Assembly (NCBI GenBank): GCA_903896915.1
Contig: CAITZN010000067.1
Coordinates: 1-7,012 of the forward strand
DNA: 7,012 nt
Direction: 5' to 3'
Source: an uncultured bacterium
GTDB lineage: Bacteria; Desulfobacterota; Desulfobulbia; Desulfobulbales; Desulfobulbaceae
Shown here: piece after piece, positions 1-4,981 of the stretch
Position numbering within the stretch: position 1 is the stretch's first letter
How the letters are laid out: the number at the start of each line of letters is the position of its first letter
The notes under the pieces: generated by a model
Told to the model about the DNA's origin: nothing
Databases searched by the model: none
Seen by the model: the letters and a program-made list of their open reading frames with translations, nothing else
Made by a program: the position numbers and the translations under genes

Positions 1-1
1 A

Positions 2-2413
2 GACCAACCGAAAAACAATTTCACCATCGGCATTTACGATGATGTTTCGCACACCAGTTTAGAGTGGGATGCTGATTTTCGTACCGATGCCCGCAACGGC
101 ACGTTTCAAGCGATGTTTTACGGCTTAGGCAGTGATGGCACAGTCGGCGCAAACAAAAACACCATCAAAATTATTGGCGAAGAAACCAATAACTCCACTC
201 AGGGTTACTTTGTTTACGATTCCAAGAAATCCGGTTCCATGACCGTTTCGCATCTGCGTTTCGGTAAAAATCAGGTCGTAGCCCCGTACCTGATCAACAA
301 GGCTAACTTCATCGCTTGTCATAACCCAGCCTTCCTCAACACCTATGACATGCTGGCCAACCTCGAGCCAAACGGCACCTTCCTGTTGACCACCAGCTAC
401 GACAAAAACCAGATCTGGGATAGCCTGCCAAGCCTTGTGCAAAAGCAGATGATTGACAAGAAGGTTAAGTTTTACATCATCGACGCAGTTAAACTCGGCC
501 TTGCTCTCGGCCTGGGCGCACGCATCAACATGATCATGCAGACCGCCTTTTTTGCGATCTCCGGTATCATCAGCAAAGATGATGCTATCAAGGCCATCAA
601 AAAAGCTATTAAGAAATCTTACGGTAACAAGGGCGACAAGGTTGTCAACATGAACTACGGCGCTGTTGATGGTGCCATCGAGAACATCGTTGAGATCAAA
701 ATCCCGAAAAAAATTACCGGTCACGAGATGCCTTCGATCGTTCCGGCTGACGCGCCCGACTTCGTCAAAAACGTCACCGCCAAAATGATGGAAGGACACG
801 GCGAGGACATCAAAGTTTCCGAATTCCCGAATGACGGACGTTGGCCGACCGCCACCACTCAGTGGGAAAAACGCAATATCGCGGTAACAGTTTCCCAATG
901 GGATGCAGAAGCCTGTATCCAGTGCGGTCGCTGCTCGCTTGTTTGCCCGCATGGCTGTATCCGCATGAAAGTTGCAACTCCTGCCGCTCTCAAAGCTGCC
1001 GGTGCCGATAAAACCTTCAAAACCGCTGATGCGGTAGGCAAGGAATTCAAAGGCATGCAATTCACCATGCAGATTTCCACGTCAGACTGCTGTGGATGTA
1101 CACTGTGCGTCAGCGTCTGTCCGGCACGCCAGAAAGACAAAGACGGCAACAAAACCGAAAATCGTGCTCTTGCCATGGTGACGAACACCGAAGAGTTGCG
1201 TCTGGCATCAGCTGCAACCTGGAAGACCTTCCTCGCCCTGCCGGAAATCGATGACAGCCTAATCAACGTCGGCACCATCAAGGGCAGCCAGTTCAAACGG
1301 CCTCTGTTCGAGTTCTCCGGTGCCTGTTCCGGTTGTGGTGAGACCCCGTACATCAAACTGGTTACCCAGATGATCGGCGACCGGATGCTGGCTTCCAATG
1401 CCACCGGTTGTTCTTCTATCTACACCGGCAACCTGCCAACCACCCCGTACTGTAAGCGTGAAGATGGTCGTGGTCCGGCTTGGTCCAACTCCCTGTTCGA
1501 AGATAACGCTGAGCACGGCTTGGGTATGCGTCAAGCTGTCGACAAATTGGCTAGCCAGGCTGTCGAACTGGTCGGTGTCGCTGTCAAAGATGGTCTGATA
1601 ACCAAGAAGTTAGCCGATTCCATCCTTAAAGCCACCCAGGCTACTCAAGGTGAGATCGAAGCCCAACGTGCTCGAATTGCTGAGCTGAAGGCAGCGCTGG
1701 AAGGCAAAACAGACAAAATCTCTAAACGGCTGTTCAATTGTGCCGATTATCTGGTGAAAAAATCTGTCTGGATTATCGGTGGTGACGGTTGGGCTTATGA
1801 TATCGGTTATGGCGGTCTGGACCATGTCCTTGCTTCCGGCAAGAACGTCAATGTTCTGGTCATGGATACCGAGGTCTACTCCAACACCGGTGGCCAGATG
1901 TCCAAATCCACACCGCGCGCCGCGGTTGCGCAGTTTGCAGCCGGTGGCAAGAACGCTCCCAAGAAAGACATGGGACTGATCTTCTCCACCTTTGGTACGG
2001 TCTATGTCGCTCGGATTTCACTGGGCGCTAACCCGGCACAAGCGATCAAGGCCATCCAGGAAGCCGAGGCTTATGACGGGCCGTCCTTGATCATCGCTTA
2101 TGCGCATTGCATCAACCATGGCATCAACATGGCTCTGGGACTTGAGCAGCAGAAGAAGGCTGTTGAATGCGGTCACTGGTCGCTGTTCCGTTACAATCCA
2201 ACGCTCGAAGCTGAAGGCAAAAACCCGATGGTCATTGACTCAAAAGAGCCAACCATCCCCTTTGCCGATTACGCCTTAAGCGAGAACCGCTACCGGATGC
2301 TGAAGCTGGCTAATCCGGAGCATGCAGATGCGTTAATGGCTGCATCGCAGAAAGATGTAAATAGGGCGTGGAAGATGCTCAAGGGCTGGGCTAAGGCTCT
2401 TGATGTCGAATAA
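2..2413 (+). CDS. nifJ: Pyruvate:ferredoxin (flavodoxin) oxidoreductase, 5'-truncated by window edge
   Basis: Oxidatively decarboxylates pyruvate with CoA to acetyl-CoA and CO2, passing electrons to ferredoxin or flavodoxin in the cytoplasm (established for the family). The frame is open from base 2, so no start codon is visible; the internal ATG at 113 is not the start. Single-chain enzymes run about 1,170-1,230 residues, so roughly 400 N-terminal residues are missing. Seen in order: a NifJ-type segment rich in YGLGSDGTVGANKN and YDSKKSGS (about 113-240); a ferredoxin-like domain with two CX2CX2CX3C sets (Cys codons at 914, 923, 932, 944 and 1088, 1097, 1106, 1118); the proximal-cluster cysteines CSGC (1325, 1334), TGCSS (1409) and the late AHC (2108); and the thiamine-pyrophosphate motif GDGWAYDIG to VYSNTGGQ (about 1780-1900). 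The late cysteine after the TPP domain is typical of PFOR. The stop TAA is followed by an intrinsic terminator. No frameshift is visible. Confidence 0.96.
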   Translation, partial: DQPKNNFTIGIYDDVSHTSLEWDADFRTDARNGTFQAMFYGLGSDGTVGANKNTIKIIGEETNNSTQGYFVYDSKKSGSMTVSHLRFGKNQVVAPYLINKANFIACHNPAFLNTYDMLANLEPNGTFLLTTSYDKNQIWDSLPSLVQKQMIDKKVKFYIIDAVKLGLALGLGARINMIMQTAFFAISGIISKDDAIKAIKKAIKKSYGNKGDKVVNMNYGAVDGAIENIVEIKIPKKITGHEMPSIVPADAPDFVKNVTAKMMEGHGEDIKVSEFPNDGRWPTATTQWEKRNIAVTVSQWDAEACIQCGRCSLVCPHGCIRMKVATPAALKAAGADKTFKTADAVGKEFKGMQFTMQISTSDCCGCTLCVSVCPARQKDKDGNKTENRALAMVTNTEELRLASAATWKTFLALPEIDDSLINVGTIKGSQFKRPLFEFSGACSGCGETPYIKLVTQMIGDRMLASNATGCSSIYTGNLPTTPYCKREDGRGPAWSNSLFEDNAEHGLGMRQAVDKLASQAVELVGVAVKDGLITKKLADSILKATQATQGEIEAQRARIAELKAALEGKTDKISKRLFNCADYLVKKSVWIIGGDGWAYDIGYGGLDHVLASGKNVNVLVMDTEVYSNTGGQMSKSTPRAAVAQFAAGGKNAPKKDMGLIFSTFGTVYVARISLGANPAQAIKAIQEAEAYDGPSLIIAYAHCINHGINMALGLEQQKKAVECGHWSLFRYNPTLEAEGKNPMVIDSKEPTIPFADYALSENRYRMLKLANPEHADALMAASQKDVNRAWKMLKGWAKALDVE

Positions 2414-2443
2414 ACCATCCTTTTTACGGATGTAATGAAGTAC

Positions 2444-2477
2444 AAAAGCCCTGCCGGTTTATCCGGCAGGGCTTTTT
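2444..2477 (+). terminator. Intrinsic terminator of nifJ
   Basis: An 11-bp perfect GC-rich stem (2447-2457 with 2463-2473), extendable by three A-T pairs to 14 bp, closes a 5-nt loop. It is followed directly by a T run (2473-2477). It lies 30 nt after the nifJ stop codon, which fits a rho-independent terminator. Because the A tract upstream mirrors the T tract, it could also act on the opposite strand. Confidence 0.9.
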
Positions 2478-2484
2478 CTTTAAG

Positions 2485-2531
2485 AAAAAAATATTTGAAC
2501 GGGTGGCCAACCTTGTGACCGACCACCCGTT
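2485..2531 (-). terminator. Probable intrinsic terminator of the minus-strand YkgJ-like gene
   Basis: Read on the minus strand, AACGGGTGG (2531-2523) pairs with CCACCCGTT (2506-2498) to give a 9-bp stem with a 16-nt loop. Seven Ts follow (complement of 2491-2485), starting six bases after the stem. The stop of the minus-strand gene is at 2635, leaving about a 100-nt 3' untranslated stretch. The large loop and offset T run make this less certain than the nifJ terminator, but the polarity fits the converging gene. Confidence 0.55.
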
Positions 2532-2634
2532 AGTAGACCGAAGGTGTGGCCAGCTCAACCAACCGGCTAATCCCAACACACATGACAACTGCCAATCTAC
2601 AAAATCGAGGACACGGAGGTCGCCACCCGACTCA

Positions 2635-3600
2635 TCAGTTACCAGTATCTCCTTTTTTAAGGGCAGCCTGTCGCTTCTCTTCTAGACAGGCACGCTCGGC
2701 CTTCAATTCTTCATATTCCTTTTCCGCCTGCTGCAGGGCTTCGTCCTGGCGACTCTTGATTTCCTCAACCTTCTTTTGTATTTTTTCTGCCTTGATGGAC
2801 ATCCCAGCCGCACCAAACAAAGTATTCGCCATGTATTTGAAGGAAAAAAGCATCAAAGCCACATCGTCTTCTTTAATTTTAGCAATGGTCTCCGCATCGA
2901 TCTCATAAGTCTCGAGAAAGGAACTTTCAAAAATAAATTTTCGAAAGGTATCCAGATCAGTTGATGCCATGAAAAACATTCGCTTCGCCAATTCACTCAG
3001 CGTCGCTTGAAGACCGAAGGACTTACGACGCATCACCAGTCGGAGCCATTCCTTGTTCATCTCATCCCGTAGATCAACCCCTTGATCGGACCGCCACTCT
3101 CTGATTGTCCATCGTTTTGGTTCTTCATGGCCCTTACAGTGGGGCTCCTTAACCAGAAAGAAAAATTTATCCTCAGTTGGATCATCTGAACCGCCTTCAT
3201 GAAAATCGGCCATTCCAACCGGATAATAACGACAGGCGGAAGGACGATCCTCGTACACCGTACATCCATCAGGCGTAACAAACGGGCACCCATTTTTCTC
3301 GCCAACCAGCTTGATATTCACCCCCGGCATGTCGGTCTTTTCCAGATAGGTCGGTTCGGTATATTCAGTGATGAATTCGTGTGCTGGTAAATTCAAACGT
3401 TTCCGAAGAACAAGAATATCATAAGGGGTAAGAATAATTTTTATATTGTGGCAGCAGGCAGTGAAACAGCTGACTTTGGGGTGGCACTCAAACTGCAAGT
3501 GCGAATCGAGTGTCAATTTTTCAGGCAGAATATTGGATGGATTTTTATCAGTAGATTCTATAAAATCGGAATCATCATCAATATGTTGTTTTGTCAGCAT
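2635..3600 (-). CDS. YkgJ-family cysteine-cluster (putative Zn/Fe-binding) protein with coiled-coil C-terminus
   Basis: A 321-residue protein, probably cytoplasmic, with no signal peptide or membrane helix seen. ATG at 3600 is chosen because AGAGG sits 6 nt upstream; the frame extends to a TTG at 3633, but the SD lies within that extension. Residues 37-128 carry the YkgJ/UPF0153-like pattern: C39, C45 and CC at 49-50, then GCPF (C105), DGCTVYEDRPSACRYYP (C113, C123), with a further Cys at 155 in an HC-x2-H context. The family (CxxxCxxCC type) is thought to chelate zinc or iron, but its biochemical role is not established. Residues 160-260 look helical and are unassigned. Residues about 270-316 are highly charged (K/E/Q/A-rich) and predicted by eye to form a coiled coil. 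It has its own promoter (3671-3698) and probable terminator (2485-2531), so it is likely monocistronic. Family assignment is fairly firm; function unknown. Confidence 0.85.
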   Translation of the reverse strand: MLTKQHIDDDSDFIESTDKNPSNILPEKLTLDSHLQFECHPKVSCFTACCHNIKIILTPYDILVLRKRLNLPAHEFITEYTEPTYLEKTDMPGVNIKLVGEKNGCPFVTPDGCTVYEDRPSACRYYPVGMADFHEGGSDDPTEDKFFFLVKEPHCKGHEEPKRWTIREWRSDQGVDLRDEMNKEWLRLVMRRKSFGLQATLSELAKRMFFMASTDLDTFRKFIFESSFLETYEIDAETIAKIKEDDVALMLFSFKYMANTLFGAAGMSIKAEKIQKKVEEIKSRQDEALQQAEKEYEELKAERACLEEKRQAALKKGDTGN

Positions 3601-3605
3601 GAAGT

Positions 3606-3611
3606 ACCTCT
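3606..3611 (-). promoter_or_regulatory. Ribosome binding site deciding the YkgJ-like start
   Basis: On the minus strand AGAGGT lies 5 nt before the ATG at 3600, ideal SD spacing. It supports the MLTKQ start over the in-frame upstream TTG at 3633, which has no comparable purine-rich tract. Confidence 0.7.
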
Positions 3612-3670
3612 TGCAAGTGCGGATTCGAATCAAATGTTGTGCTCATTATGAGCAGAGTGCAAAAACAGAC

Positions 3671-3698
3671 ATTTTACCATGCGATGTCCCTGTGTCAA
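3671..3698 (-). promoter_or_regulatory. Sigma70-type promoter for the YkgJ-like gene
   Basis: On the minus strand a perfect -35 TTGACA (3698-3693) is followed by a 16-bp spacer and a -10 TAAAAT (3676-3671), one mismatch from consensus. Predicted transcription would start near 3664, leaving a 5' leader of about 64 nt before the ATG at 3600. Hexamers and spacing are seen directly; promoter activity is inferred. Confidence 0.7.
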
Positions 3699-3712
3699 AC
3701 CCTATTGGGACA
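3685..3712. repeat. Inverted repeat straddling the YkgJ-like -35 box (candidate operator)
   Basis: TGTCCC (3685-3690) and GGGACA (3707-3712) are perfect 6-bp inverted half-sites with centres 22 bp apart, about two helical turns. One half lies in the spacer of the minus-strand promoter and the other just upstream of its -35 box, where a dimeric regulator would interfere with RNA polymerase. No regulator family is assigned, and a chance occurrence is possible. Confidence 0.35.
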
Positions 3713-3783
3713 AAACGAATTTATCATCATAACTATTCGATTATAAGCAATATTTTCTACAGCTAGCCGGATGATTTCAATAT

Positions 3784-3819
3784 TTGACAAATGTCTCACC
3801 CGATAAAATCGGCTATACT
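3784..3819 (+). promoter_or_regulatory. Possible plus-strand promoter elements upstream of small ORF/PHP gene
   Basis: A perfect TTGACA (3784-3789) is followed by TAAAAT (3804-3809, 14-bp spacer) and TATACT (3814-3819, 24-bp spacer). Neither spacing is optimal for sigma70, so a regulated or atypical promoter, or no promoter, are all possible. The palindrome at 3800-3812 sits between the elements and would be placed to act as an operator. Confidence 0.3.
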
Positions 3820-3863
3820 CCTTGCTTATTTTATGTTTTTCCCACCCTAAACCTGCTAATATG

Positions 3864-3869
3864 TATAAT
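3864..3869 (+). promoter_or_regulatory. Possible -10 element close to the small ORF
   Basis: A perfect TATAAT lies 33 nt before the ATG at 3903, which would give a short leader of about 27 nt. There is no recognisable -35 at 16-18 bp, and the surrounding sequence is AT-rich, so a chance match is plausible. It is an alternative to the elements at 3784-3819. Confidence 0.25.
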
Positions 3870-3902
3870 AATATTATTTATCACTTTGGATATTTTGCGT
3901 AC

Positions 3903-4100
3903 ATGAAAAAAATTTTTTCCAATCCCCTTGATTTAAGCAAAGTCAACACCCTTATTTATCACCTGCCCGATGGACCCACTTTCTCGGTCGAGATGAACGA
4001 CCTGGAAAGGTTCATCGACCTCGACATGGAGATGGGTGACGTCTGTGACACTTCTGATATCGACGGAGTCCTCCATTTCTTTCCCAAAGGAAATGCCTGA
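3903..4100 (+). CDS. Small acidic hypothetical protein (65 aa)
   Basis: I do not recognise this protein. From ATG 3903 it is 65 residues, beginning MKKIFSNPLDL. It contains LIYHLPDGPTFSVEMNDLERF (residues 17-37), then a strongly acidic segment with FIDLDMEMGDVCDTSDIDG (37-55) and a short hydrophobic VLHFFP near the end. There is one cysteine, no signal peptide and no membrane segment. Coding character is suggested by protein-like composition and by the shift from AT-rich noncoding sequence at this ATG. The SD is weak (GGA, 12 nt upstream). Earlier in-frame starts exist (ATG 3861, TTG 3822) but have no better SD and would add an unlikely low-complexity leader. It lies 51 nt before the PHP gene on the same strand, so the two are probably co-transcribed. 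Function unknown; real-gene status is likely but not certain. Confidence 0.6.
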   Translation: MKKIFSNPLDLSKVNTLIYHLPDGPTFSVEMNDLERFIDLDMEMGDVCDTSDIDGVLHFFPKGNA

Positions 4101-4148
4101 TTCCTCACCATTCTCTCTCCCCCATCTCTTTCCCTGATTCTCCCGCTT
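4101..4148 (+). promoter_or_regulatory. Pyrimidine-rich leader before the PHP gene, lacking an SD
   Basis: Of 48 bases between the small ORF stop and the PHP start region, 42 are C or T. No purine-rich Shine-Dalgarno sequence is present before ATG 4152. Initiation may depend on ribosomal protein S1 binding to the pyrimidine tract or on re-initiation after the upstream small ORF; both are inferences. Confidence 0.4.
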
Positions 4149-4151
4149 AGC

Positions 4152-4937
4152 ATGCCCCCTCTTATTGACACAACGACCGATGGTCATGTCCACACCCGTC
4201 TCTGCAACCACGCAGTGGGCGAGATGGAGGAATACGTCGAAAAAGCCGTGCAACGGGGATTAGCAGCCATAATTTTCCTGGAGCATTTAGAAGCTGAGAT
4301 TCAATACCATTCACGGAGTTGGTTGGAAAAAGAGGAATTTGACTACTATTTTCGAGAAGGGATGCGTCTGAAGCAACACTACCACGGCATCATTGATGTC
4401 AGATTGGGAGTTGAAACGGGATATAATCCAGTAGCGACCAGCACCCTTCAGGAAAAACTGGCGCAATATCCTTGGGACCGGATCGGCCTCTCATGCCACT
4501 TTCATTGTCATAAGGGAGTCCACCTCAATCTGCTCAGCCGCAACCCAATAAGCCTAAAACGACTGGCAGCCATTGGTATTAACCTGATTGTCACCGGGTA
4601 TTTCAACGCCCTGATCGAGGCTATTGAGATAATCGACTGCGATGTCCTTTGTCACTTGGATGCGGTGTTACGGCACTATCCGGGAATCGAATTCAACGAA
4701 GACCATCGGCAGCAGATAGAGCTGCTGCTGGATGGGATGCAAAGAAAAGAAGTGGGGTTGGAGATCAACACCTCGGGGTTTGATTACCGGGGTGCCCCTT
4801 TCCCTGCTCCCTGGATCATCAAAAGCGCCATGGAAAGAGGCATCCAGCTCTATGCTGGCTCCGACGCCCACCAGCCGGAAGATGTTGGCCGCTATTTCGA
4901 CCAGCTTCCTGAATATCTCAAAAAAATCAAAAGATAA
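4152..4937 (+). CDS. PHP-domain phosphoesterase, histidinol-phosphatase-like (HisK/HisJ type)
   Basis: A 261-residue cytoplasmic protein, the usual length for PHP-type histidinol-phosphatases, which hydrolyse L-histidinol phosphate in histidine synthesis. Metal-site motifs appear in order: DGHVHT (residues 10-15) and NH at 19-20, EH at 44-45, GVETGY (86-91, Glu88), SCHFH (114-118), CHLDAV (167-172), EINTSG (204-209) and GSDAHQPEDVGR (236-247). The last two are very characteristic of the HisK/HisJ group. Differences from typical members: FLEHLE where FTDH is usual, and SCHFHCH in place of the usual GSVHF-like segment. The catalytic histidines and the terminal Asp/His are retained, so it should be active, but the substrate could differ. 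No other his genes are in view. The start is fixed by the motif lying only ten residues in; the leader is pyrimidine-rich with no SD. It ends 44 nt from the stop of the converging HEAT-REC gene. Confidence 0.85.
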   Translation: MPPLIDTTTDGHVHTRLCNHAVGEMEEYVEKAVQRGLAAIIFLEHLEAEIQYHSRSWLEKEEFDYYFREGMRLKQHYHGIIDVRLGVETGYNPVATSTLQEKLAQYPWDRIGLSCHFHCHKGVHLNLLSRNPISLKRLAAIGINLIVTGYFNALIEAIEIIDCDVLCHLDAVLRHYPGIEFNEDHRQQIELLLDGMQRKEVGLEINTSGFDYRGAPFPAPWIIKSAMERGIQLYAGSDAHQPEDVGRYFDQLPEYLKKIKR

Positions 4938-4981
4938 AAATTCATGCCTGTGTGAACCATGAGGTCTAACACCTGCCCCGC

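Larger units (their letters stand above)
3601..3902. other. Divergent intergenic region between the YkgJ-like gene and the small ORF
   Basis: A 302-base AT-rich stretch with no convincing gene. It holds the minus-strand SD and promoter, the TGTCCC/GGGACA inverted repeat, a palindrome CCGAT-AAA-ATCGG (3800-3812), GACA-AA-TGTC (3786-3795) and weak plus-strand promoter elements. A reading frame for the small protein extends back to a TTG at 3822, but that segment has no SD and reads as AT-rich noncoding sequence. I see no riboswitch or RNA gene. Confidence 0.6.

Noticed and set aside
125..1060. A 311-codon open frame on the minus strand inside nifJ
   Set aside because: It lies wholly antisense to a strongly conserved enzyme with clear motifs, and its translation shows no recognisable domain; it is a codon-bias shadow.
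859..1404. A 181-codon minus-strand frame across the PFOR ferredoxin domain
   Set aside because: Antisense to the iron-sulfur motifs, no domain, no SD context; a shadow frame.
2416..2432. Small hairpin CATCC/GGATG just after the nifJ stop
   Set aside because: Only 5 bp, no following T run, and overshadowed by the strong terminator 12 nt downstream.
3740..3745. Perfect TATAAT on the minus strand
   Set aside because: No -35-like hexamer lies 16-18 bp upstream, and a much better promoter is at 3671-3698, closer to the gene.
3446..3766. 106-codon plus-strand frame overlapping the start of the YkgJ-like gene
   Set aside because: Antisense to a conserved cysteine domain and running through its promoter region; no domain or SD.
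3811..3825. GG...TTGC resembling a sigma54 -24/-12 promoter
   Set aside because: The GG and GC are 11 bases apart instead of 10, and the flanking consensus is poor.
3822..3902. N-terminal extension of the small protein from TTG 3822 or ATG 3861
   Set aside because: No SD at either start, AT-rich low-complexity translation, and overlap with probable promoter elements; ATG 3903 is preferred.
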